DNA from: Peromyscus leucopus
Lineage: Eukaryota; Chordata; Mammalia; Rodentia; Cricetidae
DNA: 64,000 nt
Direction of reading: 5' to 3'
NCBI RefSeq assembly: GCF_004664715.2
Contig: NC_051063.1
Location: 68,027,018 to 68,091,017 of the forward strand
Shown here: positions 23,030 to 34,900 of the stretch, piece after piece
Layout of the letters: each line of letters opens with the position of its first letter
Numbering within the stretch: the stretch's first letter is position 1
The notes under the pieces: model-generated
Told to the model about the DNA's origin: nothing
Seen by the model: the letters and a program-made list of their open reading frames with translations, nothing else
Databases searched by the model: none
Program-made: the position numbers and the translations under genes

Positions 23030-24020
23030 TTCCTTAGGGCAACTTTGAGATGGAAGAATACATGGGACAGAAACACGCTAGAATGAGGCTTCTCGGTTCC
23101 ATGGCTCTTGGAGGATCCCCATTTGGTATTGGGAAACTATCAAGTCAGAACTTTGCACAATTCTGCATTTTCATTTTGTCTGCCCAGTTATAATGTTAAA
23201 TCCAGTTCATATGGGAAAAACTCCCCCATTTTATTCCCTTCACCCCTGATCCCGCGCTCTTGTGTTAGTCGGCTGCTTTGAAAATGGAAATTCCATCTCC
23301 TTCTGCGGCCCTCGGGATGACTTTAGTGGATCATTGGACGTCAGGCTTGGCTTGTTTGTTAGTTTCTGTTTGCTTGGTTTTCACTTGTGGGTCTTTTCCC
23401 ATTATTCTTTAAACTTCTTCAGAGTCATTCTGTCGTGTTCACTCCCGTGTCCCTAATGCTTGGACTCTATCTGGCATGTTGAAGATCTTCAATCAATATT
23501 GGCTTCAATGAATGACTGACTTGACTTATTGATTGCATGAGTGGACATGCGGCCTGGACTGAGAAGTCCCGAGGGTCGTCTGATAGCCTTTGCGTACAAG
23601 GTCTTTCTTCCTCATTGTCGCAAAGTGAAATAGCTCAGGATTCCCAATGGTCTCACCCCTTTACCTAAACCAGTCAGAAAGAGGAAGCAGGTACACAGAG
23701 AAAGGAGCTTCCCGGGGCACGGTGAGGGCCTCCAGGACAGGAGAGGCTGACTCAGCCCTCTAGGCTCAGCCTCAACCTTTTCATACTGGAGAAATGAGCC
23801 CTTAAGTCCCCCTTTGCAGCAATAAGCATCTGTCCCACACAATCAAGACAACATGACGATTCAAAGAAGGGGGATGTGTTGACAGTGAGGGTGTGCTAAG
23901 ATTTTTTAAATATGTGAAAGTATTTGGTTGTGTGTGAGGTTACCTATTTTCTACTCTCCAAACTCACGTAAGTTTATTATGTGTGTAAGTGTTGTTGCCC
24001 TCCCCACTTCCTTCTCCACC
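23030..24020. other. Single-copy noncoding DNA
   Basis: Nothing recognised. A few CpGs occur at 23250-23340 and 23560-23610. Confidence 0.5.
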
Positions 24021-24021
24021 T

Positions 24022-24194
24022 TGAAATGGAACCCAGAGCCTCCATCACAACAAGCAATTGTTCTGCCACCGAGCCACTTCCATGCCTTTGGTTTGACTTT
24101 TCACATAAGGTCTTGCTATGTAGACCAGGCTAGCTGTCAACTTGTGATCTTCCTGCCTCAGCCTTCTCAGTGCTGGGATTACAGATGTGCAGTT
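24022..24194 (-). mobile_element. B1-ID composite SINE
   Basis: Antisense ID-like part first ('ggaacccagagcctccatca', 'ttctgccaccgagccacttc'), then antisense B1-like part ('ggtcttgctatgtagaccag', 'cttcctgcctcagccttctc', 'gtgctgggattacagatgtg'). In sense this is B1 followed by ID. Old and diverged. Confidence 0.75.
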
Positions 24195-24952
24195 TCTAAC
24201 TTGTGAAGTAAGGGTACTTTGGACAAGATGGTTGCTTTGACCATCTGTGCCCTTTTCCCTGTTCAAGCTGAACCCCAACTTGTTACCTCCCCTTCAATTT
24301 CCTCTGTCATCCAGGTGACCAACTCAATCTCCTCTATCAAAGGCCCACACTCCTGGCCACCATCACTACCTGTTTGTGTGGTCTTGATACTACACCATCC
24401 TTGGGTTCTGCTAAGCCTCTTAAATGGTCTATTGGCCCTGAGCAATCCCTTCCTATCAATGCAAGGCTCGGGGTTATAGAATCATGTGGTTCAAAAGTGG
24501 CCCAAAGCCTTCACGCATCTTGCCTTCTGACAGAGGACTGTCAGGAAGTCTCTCCCACTTCCAAATAGCCAATCTTCTCCAATGACTACTATGACTTTCC
24601 TTTTCCAGTTACCTCTGCTCTTCTGGTTCTCATCTTCTTTCTTTCCCTGCCCTAACTATAGCAATGGGGTTCCTACTCCCACCCACCCAACACTGTCCCT
24701 CAAATAAAATGTCAAGGGCCAGCCCACAGATGAGCACAAGTGGGAGGGGGAGGGAAAATACGTGAAATTATGTTTGCCAGTGTTGCTGCCTCTGCCACGG
24801 CTCCCCTTTCATGATAAGTTCTGACTATCTTTAAGGAGCATTATCTTTCCTTTCTGGCCCCTAGCCTTCTCTCCTCCAACTCCTTCTTATCCATGGTTCC
24901 CACAATACCCAGGCAGACTTACTTGGGTACTACATTGGTCTAAATATGCTTG

Positions 24953-24955
<3 letters not shown>
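24195..24955. other. Single-copy noncoding DNA
   Basis: Pyrimidine-rich and CpG-poor; nothing recognised. Confidence 0.5.

Positions 24956-25003
<48 letters not shown>
24956..25003. repeat. (GT)n microsatellite
   Basis: About 48 bp of pure GT, directly followed by a SINE remnant. Confidence 0.97.
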
Positions 25004-25005
<2 letters not shown>

Positions 25006-25230
25006 GGATGCCTGCACATTGCTAGTGATTTAACCCAGGACCTTACACATGCTAGACAAACACTAGAGCTGAGCTATTTCTCGCCCTCCCCTTTTATTCT
25101 TTTAATATTTTGAGATGGTATCCCAGCAAGTTGCTTAGGTTGGCCTTGAACTCACTGTTTATTCCGGGCAAGTGTTAAACTTCATATCCTGAGCTGTTAA
25201 TATTATAGATGTGTGCCAGCAAACTTGCCT
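25004..25230 (-). mobile_element. B1-ID composite SINE, old
   Basis: Antisense ID-like part ('aacccaggaccttacacatg', 'ctagagctgagctatttctc') then antisense B1-like part ('ttgagatggtatcccagc', 'ttaggttggccttgaactca', 'ttatagatgtgtgccagc'). Same order as the element at 24022. Confidence 0.68.
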
Positions 25231-26827
25231 CTTAACGTGTGATGTTCAATGCCTGAAACCATACTCCTGGGGAGCATTTGGAAAACAAGGACTCATCATG
25301 TGTTACCCTGTCCAGAGGCCTGGTGTTGCTCAAATCCTCTGAATGCTTCAGCTCCTTCAGTAGAGGCAGCTGCACACTGCCTCTTCCTTCCATCAATAGC
25401 CAAGCAGTAATGGTCTGACTGGTCCTGTCCCAGGAGGCACACAGCAGGCCCTCAGTGTTAATTGCATTTAACCCAGTGTGGCCCCTCAGTTCTTTGTGTT
25501 CTACAATAACTAACATGTAAACTATGATCGTGCTTGGTAATTACTTTCACTTCAGTTCTGTTATTGAGGCCAGGCATGTGTGAGAACTACAGCCCATTTC
25601 ATTAAATGACAATCACGCTGGACATGGGACAGGCGGACTCCTTCTGTGTGCCTGTCCGGCAAGTGTACTGAGTTCTGGGATGATTTGGTCTGAGGATGCT
25701 AAAAAGAACGGTAAACACATCACTAAATGGAAATTTCAATTCCGGCCAATAGAGAATGGCAGAATTTTTAAAGTATAATAATAAAAATGTTCCTTCTCAT
25801 AAAACTCAGTCCTGCTGGAACTTACATCACAATACCGATAGTTTTGAAAGTCCACGCTAGTGTGTGGTGACGACTTGTTAGTATTTTTTTACTTGAATTT
25901 TCCACAGGGATTTTGACACGTGTCTGGTCCAGTTTGTTAATGCTCTCATCTCAATGGGCTCATTTGGCAGCACACGAGGACAGAGGTCGGTGCCGGGTGC
26001 TAACTTGTGGGGTCAGCCCTGCTCAGTCGGGACTTCGACACTAACGAGCTTGGAGGAGTCAGCTCTGCTTCCTTGTTATGTTTTCAACACTGGCACCCAC
26101 TGATGCCGTCTGGCACTGCAGACCAGGAGCAATGAGGAAGACACCAGCCTGTGGGTGCTGAGGACAGCTGGGGCGGAAGCCTGGCCTGACCAACCAGTCA
26201 TCACCTCAGAGGTTCTGCTGCCAGTACACTGGTGACTCGTGGTGTCTTCATGGGCGTCTCCAGGCTGCTCTGCCGGCAACAGCTCTTCACTGGGCAGGGA
26301 AACACAGTAGCAGTCCACTGGTTTAGACTTCTCAAAGCAACTGGCTCAGAGTTTGACCAGTTTGTGTTCCTCAGAGAGGGATGCCCTGCAGCCCAGGCCC
26401 AATTTCTGGGACAGAGGCTCTGTATTCTAAGTAGCCATGGGGATTTGCAGGCTCCAGACCAGTGAGTAGTAGCCCCATGGGAGCTCTGGGTCCACTATCA
26501 TACTCCAACCCCATTCCCGACTTTTCTGTTTTGATCCCCAAAGGCTGCTCTCTGGTGGCATTTCTGTCACTCACAATTGGAGCTGAAGTCCCTGAGCAGC
26601 CTAAGTGTGCTACTGAGACCCAAATCAGATGGCCAGACTTACCCAGGAACTGTCCCACAAGCTGAGCATGGCTGAAGGGACTTATTTGATCTGTGGTCTA
26701 TGGTTTCTGTCTTCTCTGTTCCTGGGGAAAACCTGTGGATGTGTGTTTGCTAGGCACCTCTCTCAGAAAGCTCCTTGCTTTCCTCCATACCCTAGAATGA
26801 CTCCGTTTTCCTTGAGATTATAGTTTG
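25231..26827. other. Single-copy noncoding DNA
   Basis: No gene or SINE. Frames at 26232-26658 overlap on both strands and have no domain. Confidence 0.5.
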
Positions 26828-26975
26828 AATATGGAGAGTCCCCTTCAGAAGGCTAAGTTCTAAGCTTTCAGCTCTATTTTAGGAAATTTTGGAGATATGA
26901 GAGGTGGAGTGTAGCTGGAGGATGTGCACCCCTGGGGATAGGTCCTTGAGGGATGTATTTTATCCTGTTCATTGG
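26828..26975 (+). mobile_element. LTR-like repeat fragment (same family as 40427)
   Basis: 'agtttgaatatggagagtcc', 'tctattttaggaaatttt', 'gagaggtggagtgtagctgg' and 'ccttgagggatgtattttat' follow the block order of the element at 40427-40780 ('ggtttgaatagga', 'ccctattt', 'gaggtgtggccttgctgg'). Only the 5' third is recognisable. Confidence 0.55.
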
Positions 26976-29590
26976 GATGTGAGCAACATTTGCCACTCAA
27001 TCCCATGCTGTTCTCCTCAATGTGAGCCCAGAATTAACAGAGTCAAGGAATGTGAACAGAAGGCTTTGAAACACTGAGCTAAAGTACGTTTTATTGACCT
27101 TAGGGTCATTCTCATTCGTGAGGCACCAAATATCCACCAAACTTTTAGCTATCATGTCTCTGTCCTCACTAATCTGACACTTTACAAATGGAGAAACTGA
27201 GGTCCACAATGGGGAGTTATAAGAGATAAAACTAGTACTTTGGTCCTCAGGCGCTGGTGTGCAAGCTGGACATATATCCTGGAAGATATGCCTGTGAGGG
27301 GAGACACTCACTCTTATCATGTGATTCAGGGAGGGTGTGGAAAATGGAACAGGTGGCTATAGGGTAGGGATGGGCTATTATTGATGAACTGTGTGTCTCA
27401 AAGAAATCACCCCCCTGGGCTGGTGTCTCAGAAGTGCTTTCCATCCTGTGCTGCTAAGGGAAAACCCTGGCACTGGCACTTAGAGTGCCTGTTGCTTTCA
27501 GACTAAAGGAGCACTACATCTATCACTGTAGGCCACTCTGTCATTATCCTGGGTTTGCTACAGTGTGGGTATTTACCCCTAAATCCTGAGACCTGGGCTT
27601 TCCTGGACTGAATTTGGGGCCCATTAAGGGTCATTCCCATTTCCTGGAGATTAAAGTTACTCTCCACAGCTCAGGGGTCACTTAACAGAATAGAATAGGT
27701 CCAAGGCCTGGCCAGCTCTTATGGCTCCACAAAAACTTATTCTAGAGGGTTCTGCAGTCTGAATTGAGTTACTCTCTTTCATCCTCACACATTTTATTCC
27801 TCCCTCCCTGCATCCTTCCTCTCTGACTTCCTCCCTTTCTGCTTTTCTCTCCCCATGCCTTCATTTTGCTCAGTTGAACTGCTGAAGCAGAAAAAAAGAC
27901 TCTCAATATTACAGAAGTGGTGCAAAGAGCCAATACTTCTGAACATCCTTTGTGAGTTCAGTAGATTCGATACAAACAGACCCCCTCACTCCCCACCCCC
28001 CACTTCGCACACTCATATTAGGGCAGTGGATACATAGAGCAATGGATGGCAGAGGATGTCTTCTAGCTGTCAGCTCTTAGACAAGCTGAAACTGTTCTTG
28101 GGTAGGGGTGCTCTTGCCCCCAAGCTCACCAAGAGTGTGACTAGCAGCGTCCTTGTCCCCTGTGTGGTAGGTGTTGGCAGGAGCTCACCTGAGCTAGTTT
28201 GCAACTGAAATGCTTTTCTTCCATCAGTGCCTGTCAAGTGACCTCTGCAGATGAGTCAGGAAGCAGAGGCCTGACGACTGCTTGGCCCCACATGCCTGGG
28301 AGCTGGCAAGGACCCCTCAGCTGTCTGTGCTCATCTTCTATCACCCTTGCTCTCCTGCCCTAGAGAGCAATCAAGTGTTCTCAGTTTTCCATGGGGTGGG
28401 ATGGTAAGTTCTAAGAAAAACGAAGCTCAAAATAGCATCCCTTAAAGATGCTGGATTCTCCTGATCCGAAGAAAGAATAAAAGCGTTAGAAAAACGGTCC
28501 TTTTCTAATCTAAAGGTGTAGTGGACAATAAGGCATGTCTCTGGAAAGATGACATGTGTCCCAGCCCAGCTGCCCACTAAGGAGCAGCTGAACAGCAGCT
28601 CTGGCTTGGGAGTAGACTGGGGACCCCTTGTCACAGTGCACAAAACGGAAAGCACCCAGATCTATGGCTAAGGCTCTACCATACTTCACCCGTGTATAGA
28701 ATCTGACTTCACCTTCCCTGGTTTCTTCTTCTGTTGAGGTACTAGCTTGACCCTTCACTGTCCTGGCCTTAGCTCACCTTCCCATGATCCTCTTGTTCCT
28801 GGAGCTCTTCAGCTTTGTGGCTGGGACCTCTCTTCCTGCCTTGCTGATTTTCTCTCTCCTGTGCACCCACCTGAGTCTGCTTTCTCAGAGTGTCCTTCCA
28901 CACCAGATCCTGCTATCTCCTCCTCCCAGAAGGATTACTGAGGACTTCTGCTTCATGGTTAGGGAACTATACATCATGTCTCTGGTAGGATCTAATCTCT
29001 GTTCTCAGCTTGGCCATGAGTTCTATAAGCAGGAACCGTGCCTGGTTCACCCTTGAACCAAGCATAAAGGTGAGTAAGCTCAGTGTCTATCTATTCACAC
29101 TTGTAGAGCACTAACTCGTTCTGTGAGTGGGGTTCCTGAGTCCCAGGCTCTTTGCTGTATCTGGTGGTTTGGGGGGAAAGGAGGCTCTCAAAATGAAATG
29201 CAGTCAAGAGCCAGCTAGAGATGTCCATAGGGTGGTGCTTCCCATGGGCCACCACTCTGGGTCAAGTTCACCTCAGTCTGGAAACCACTAGTAAGAGTCA
29301 TTGCTTCCTGGCCACCAGCATAGTGTCCTTGACCTTGTAGGGCATCTCAGGAGGGATGCACAAGGCTGCAGGAGGTAGGAGAACCACATTCTGGTCAACA
29401 AGTCACGTTGACTCTAGCCAGGGTGTCCATCTGCAGGAACGAAGCACTCTGCTCTTCTCTCTGAAAATGTGGGTAAGAACTATGTGTCTTGATACTGTGT
29501 GCCCCTGCTCCCCCACCTCCACTCCCCCTTCCAACATGGTCAAACCAAGCAAAAAAAAAAAAAAGATCTCAACTCACAATGGAGCAACTT
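26976..29590. other. Single-copy noncoding DNA
   Basis: No gene or repeat recognised in 2.6 kb. It contains a pyrimidine-rich stretch (27770-27860) and an A14 run at 29551-29564. Short frames at 28371-29056 on both strands are without domains. Confidence 0.5.
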
Positions 29591-29594
29591 CCAT

Positions 29595-30010
29595 TTCAGA
29601 TCAGTTTCTCCTCCTCTAGCATGGTCTATTTATTTTTATTGGTTTGTTTCTCATTAAATCCTTCAATTACTCTGCAGTGTAAAATGGCGAAATTATTGGC
29701 ACATGCCACCTCCATCATGTATCTGAGTTTGCTTATTACACTTGCAGAAAATGCCTGAACGGTATTTGCTTCTGCTGTGGGTTGAGACGGAGTTAATAAA
29801 TATTATTTGGTGGGTTTTTTTTCCCTGAGAAGCACTGCTTTTCTTGATTGTTTTTACAGTTGGATTGGGAATATTGATTAATTCACCACTGTTACAATAA
29901 TTGTATACAAGGAACAAAAAAAAATGCAGAGGTAACATTTCATCAGCTCCAGCAGATTAATTAGTTGTAGGAGATTAGGCACAGTGTTCCCGGGAAGATT
30001 TGCATTTAGA
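29595..30010. promoter_or_regulatory. Likely conserved noncoding element
   Basis: Repeat-free AT-rich block with TTCAATTACTC, GGAGTTAATAAATATTATTTGG, TTGATTAATTCACC, ACAATAATTG and GATTAATTAG words, and an octamer ATTTGCAT at 29998-30005. Few CpGs but strong homeodomain/SOX word density. Confidence 0.45.
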
Positions 30011-30829
30011 GGAGGCAAAAGTTTCTTCCTTTTTTAAACCTTCAAAAAAGCCAAGGGAATGTAATAGAGATGTCCACCTTTAGCCACTGCATACATAACC
30101 CCAGGCCAACCTGGGACAGAAGCACATGAAAAATTGTGAGATAAAATCATTGGGGACTGGGCTATAGGAAATCAAAGAGTACAGTCATGCCAGCCCAAAT
30201 CCAGAATTTAAGAAAAGTGAATTTGAATATTCAGATGATCTAACGGAGGTTCCCAGCACAGATTTGGTGTGGCTTCTTCAGCAGGAAAGTCTTTTCTGAT
30301 GCATTCTCTAATGCCATGTACTGTGCACCCATATTCTCCCTGTGCTGGGAACTTGAAAAGGAGAAGAGCCATTTTCCTTCTGGGTAGGGACACAGGGTGG
30401 GAAAACCCATGAGACCTTCCAGCTCCAATGCCAGCCCCTCTGCCTTCAATCTAAGCATAGTGGAGAAATACATGCTGAAGGCTAGACATCATCCACGTTT
30501 CTGATCCAGATTGGATCACTGGACATGATAGGGATTTCCCTGAAGTGGGTCCATGCACTTGCCTGTCCCTGCTCAGGAACCTGTTGCTCTCCCTGACCGT
30601 CCCGGCACTTGGTGCTTTCCACACACTGTTGATGGGAGTTTTCTGTTTTTCAGGCTTTGGACAGTCACAGGATGTTCAAAGTATCCTGTTCGTTTCTACC
30701 CAAGTGTTTCTCCAAGATCGGAGCAGCCTATCTTGTTTGTCTATTCTGCATGCTTGCCAGCTTATTGGATTTTATTTTTATTTAGCCCCAGACTGGACAT
30801 AGAGAAAGACATTTTATTTTACATATATA
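30011..30829. other. Single-copy noncoding DNA
   Basis: Nothing recognised. Confidence 0.5.
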
Positions 30830-31020
30830 TGTAAAAAAATTTTATTTGTTTTATATGTGTGTGTGTTGATTTTTTTCAGTATCATTGAAATATAATGGAT
30901 AGATGGAATTGTATCTATTTCTAGTATATGCTGGGATGACTTACATAAGTACACCCTGTAGGATGAATACTGCATCAATTAATTAGCATTCATCACTTGT
31001 TACCTTTTTACTGTGTTAGA
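30830..31020. repeat. Possible old LINE-1 3' UTR fragment
   Basis: AT-rich text such as 'tcattgaaatataatggata', 'gaatactgcatcaattaatt' and 'gcattcatcacttgttac' is reminiscent of old mammalian L1 3' UTRs. No ORF2 sequence adjoins. Weak call from memory. Confidence 0.35.
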
Positions 31021-31186
31021 GAAAAATCCTCTTCAGTCCCCTGAGTACCTACTCAGCTTCTAACTAAATGTTGAAACCTTGAACCAACATCTCTCTATTT
31101 TCTCCATCTGTGACCACTTTCTTACATTCTGTCAAGTGGGCTTCTTTTTCTTCAGAGATGGCACATGTGAAAGATACTGTAGCTTT

Positions 31187-31445
31187 TCTTTGAGGTATGT
31201 GTGCACGCACATTCAAGTGTGTGCAGGTACACATGAGTGCACAGGTGTGTATGTACCAGTAAAAGCCAGGAGACCACCTTGGGTGTTTTTTCCTTAGGTA
31301 CTGTCTCCCTAGTTTTTGGATACAGCTCTCATTGGCCTGTGGCCCACCAAGAGCCAAGGCTGGCTGACCAGGGAACCTCAGGGACCCACCTGTCCCTGTC
31401 TCTACCATTTCAGCACTGAGATTACAAAGCACACGGCAAAAACCT
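31187..31445 (-). mobile_element. B3-type/composite SINE, first part
   Basis: TG/CA-rich lead ('gtgtgcaggtacacatgagt'), then 'ccaccttgggtgttttttcc', 'cattggcctgtggcccacca', 'gggacccacctgtccctgtc' and 'cagcactgagattacaaagc'. This is the left part of a long rodent SINE-like composite that normally ends '...actgagccatctccccagcc'; that end is found about 450 bp on, at 31899. Confidence 0.68.
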
Positions 31446-31481
31446 AGCTGCACTTATTGTCTATTTTTTTTTTTTGTAACT

Positions 31482-31897
31482 TGTCTCAGTTACTTTTCTT
31501 TGGCTGCATTAAAAACTCTGAAAAGTCAATTGAAGGGAGAAAGAGTTTATTTTGGCTCACAGCTCTGTGATGTATAGTCCGTCACAGTAGGGAAGGCATG
31601 GCAGCGGTAAGGAGGGCATGGTATATGGAACAGGAGCCTGGTTGATGATATGGCATCTGCACTTAGGAAGTGGATAGTGATGAATGCCTGCCAGTGCTCG
31701 GCTCACCTTCTCTACTGGCCCAGAGACTAGTTCTGCGCCATTAAGAGGGGACTTCCTATATCAGTACAATCAAGATCATCCCATGTGAATCTGCCCAGAA
31801 ATCAGTCTAACTTAGACAGTCACCCACAGATGTGTTAGAGGTCCACTTCACAAAAACCTCCAGATCCTGGCAAATTGGCAGTTAACACTAATCATCA
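31482..31897 (-). mobile_element. LTR-like rodent repeat inserted in a SINE
   Basis: Starts TGTCTCAGTTACTTTTC, then 'gaaagagtttattttggctc', 'gggaaggcatggcagcgg', and ends '...cagttaacactaatcatca'. Reverse strand: TGATGATTAGTGTTAACTGCC ... module shared with 18477 and 17868. It separates the two parts of the B3-type SINE. No clear target duplication (TAACT before, GACAT after). Confidence 0.68.
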
Positions 31898-31983
31898 GAC
31901 ATGGTTTTGGGGATTGAATTCAAGTCCTTGGCTTGCAACATGAGCATTTAACTACTTTACTGACTGAGCCATCTCCCTAGCCT
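31898..31983 (-). mobile_element. B3-type SINE, tRNA-related end
   Basis: 'ggttttggggattgaattca', then 'tactttactgactgagccat' and 'ctccctagcc': antisense tRNA-derived head (A/B box region) of a B2/B3 SINE, the missing end of 31187-31445. Confidence 0.8.
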
Positions 31984-34900
31984 CTAGGCTTCTTTCTAGG
32001 CTGGGTTATGGAGAGTTGATGGCCAGGCATCTAGGTGAGTTTCACAAAGTCACTCTCTTCCTTATTACCAAATTCCCTTAAAGAAATAGGTGGGCAGACC
32101 CTCAGATCATTTCCTCTATACATTTTGACCTCCCGGGGGCAGATGGATCTATTTGCCATTTACTCTGTTTCCTTGAGAAGCTTGATCACACTTTGTAATA
32201 ATGACCACCATTCTCTCTCCACCCTGTTTCTTTCTTCAATCCTGAAGACAGAACTCCAGGGTGCTGTGCATGCCAGGCAAATGCTCTTCCCCTGAGTTAT
32301 ATCCCCAGTCACATTTTTATTCTTGTTATCTATATTTATTGCATATGGCACAATGTTTGATGAACCTTTATTTATTGAAAAGAAGATTCCTGAGAAACCA
32401 CAGGAGGTTAGAGCCCCTAAAATCTAGAGTTCAACTTTAGAACTGGCTTGGTTGGAGGCAGAGCCCCATCTTTGCTTGTGATGTTAGAAGTCTTTCTCCA
32501 TAATCTGGGGTTCTATTTGCTCCAGGCTACTTTGCACCAGGTATCATAGCAGCTTTCTGATGGGTTTCACAGGTTGCCAGAGCACCTGTGCTGAGGCCGG
32601 GCTGGGACAAATAGACATCTCAGAACCTTGATTGTTGAAACAAGACCACATGATCCAGCCTTCACCTTGAACCAACTGGTCATTCTTCATTAGTCCCCGA
32701 ATTCTGGATTATATAGCTTTCCCCATCTTATTACTGTGAGGAATCTCAAACCCACAGGAGACTTTGAAAGACAGAACAAAGAATATGGCCCACCCTCTAC
32801 CCCTGACACTCTGTTTCATGGCTCTGTGTGTGCTCTCTGAAGCATCTAAACTGAGTTACAAATATCACATCAGTTCACCTCAAACACTTGAGCATACACA
32901 GAAAAAGCAAGGGCATTTTTTCCATGTTGATTGGGGTGGGTCCTGGGTACAATGTAGCTCAGAGCATCAGCAGAGGTAATTTGACTTTGGCTTTGATTCT
33001 GGTAAATGCTGTGGATTTAGTCTTGCCCACGTGCTCAGAGGTTTTCACAGTGGCCCTGTGTAACAAAATACCCAGTCAAGCTTGGATTATGAGTCGTCAC
33101 TCTGGACATATGGATGAGAGGAATGACCACACACCTTTCTAGTCCTCTGAGTGAAATAAACCTGTGTTGACTCAAGCTTTCTTAACTGATGTGACAAGCT
33201 AGTCTCACCACATTCTGCCTCTCTGTACAGCCCATAAAATAATCCCAGCTTTTTTTCCAGCACAGTGGGGAATCTTAGCTGTGTTTGGGACCAGGCCCTC
33301 TGAAAGCAAACTCCCTAAGTCCCCTCCTCCAGCTGTGCAGGGGGCCCTCATGGAGGGATGGCCTTTCCATGTGTTTACAAACACTCCTCCCCATCCCAAC
33401 CATGGTTCTCATCAACAGTTTGGTGGGTCAATCACCTGCTCATCAATACCTACTTTCTACTTTCTGGGTTTGGCCCCTTGACCTTTCTGGGTTTGGCCCC
33501 AGGGTAGACATTTGCCTTGTTAATTTATCAGTAGAAGAGTTTAGTTTCCATAAAGGATGGGAGATGCCTCACACGTCTGTGTCTGTCTGTCTGCCAGGAT
33601 CTACGGTATAATTGGATAAGGGATGGAAGCCTGGGAACAAGATGACCAGCCTAGATTTTCCTTGTGGCTCAGCTATTTGGTAGATTTATTTTATTTTATT
33701 TTTAATTTAGAGAATGGAGAATTCTCCCCCCTCCTCCAAAGGACAACACTTTCATGTGTTAAGTGGCAGGAAAGCTACGCCCACAAAGCTATTGGGTAAA
33801 AGAAGGTGAGGGGAGGTTCTGGGACCTCACCAGCAGAGCAAATGCTTGGTGCTTCTCGTGGCTCAGATGCCAGTGATACCCTCTGTTCCTCAGAGGCCTA
33901 GACCCATGGTTCAAGTGTCAAAGGGTGGTGTGCACAGCAACGCTAGGAAGTCCCTGTATCTGTGTGGGCTGGGCACATTACCACTCTGTGTTGTCGGGGG
34001 CCCTGCCAGTCTGTGGGCCCAGGAGCTTGCTGGACAGTCTACTTCCCAGGAGAGAAGAGGTCCTCTTTGCCACTGGGGGAGGGATTAGAAGGAAGAGCCT
34101 TGATAGAGAAGACTCCTTGCCCCAGTGCTTTATTGCTCAGGCCTAGGACACAAGAGTCGACGCTGGATACACGTATCAGAGAGACAAGGCCAAGCTGGAA
34201 CTGGGCAGGAGGACAGTCCAGCTGGAGCAAAGAGGCTCCAATGGGGCCTGCCCCAGAAAAGCACTGGCATTTAAATTTCCTGCCAGGTTTTGAAGCATCC
34301 GTTAATTTCCTTCCCTTCCTATTTGGCACTGGATTCCGTGTGTCTCTGCTAGATGCGCACAGCATCTGTGGATGTAGTCGAGGATGGCCTCGTAGAGCCG
34401 ATCGATGATGCGAGGGGGACTTCACAGCACATTTTTGATGAAGCAAATCCCATCTCTGGCCCAGCAAGATGGTGCCTGGGTAGGGGAGGACAAGGGCTGG
34501 GGGGTGTCCCTGGCAGAATCACTATCTGCCTCTAATTGGTCTTCTACTTTGCAAAGGAAAAGGAAATTAACATCCAGGATGCAGTTTTCCTAAGTAAACC
34601 TGTGATTTCCCACTCAGATGCCTCAATGTGCAGATAAGTAGCCAATGCCTGTTCAACTCACCAGGGACATGAGGCCAACAGTTAGTGCAAACAGACTCCC
34701 ACACAAACATCTGGGGCCTGCCTGGGGGTTCCAGGAAAATAACCTTCAGGTTCCCATCTCTTTTCTTCACACAAGGCCTGTGTGCTTCATTCAAGAAGTG
34801 GGACACTTCTCAGCTCTAGCCCAAGCGCCCTCATGAACTGGACCAAGGGAAACATTTTTGGTCAGACAGGAAACCAAAGCAAGATGCTCTATATGGAATT

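Noticed and set aside
29551..29564. Poly(A) tail of a retrocopy
   Set aside because: The preceding sequence matches no gene that I know and lacks a polyadenylation signal close by.
31899..31983. tRNA gene
   Set aside because: The tRNA-like boxes belong to the head of a B2/B3 SINE; no cloverleaf with matched stems is visible.
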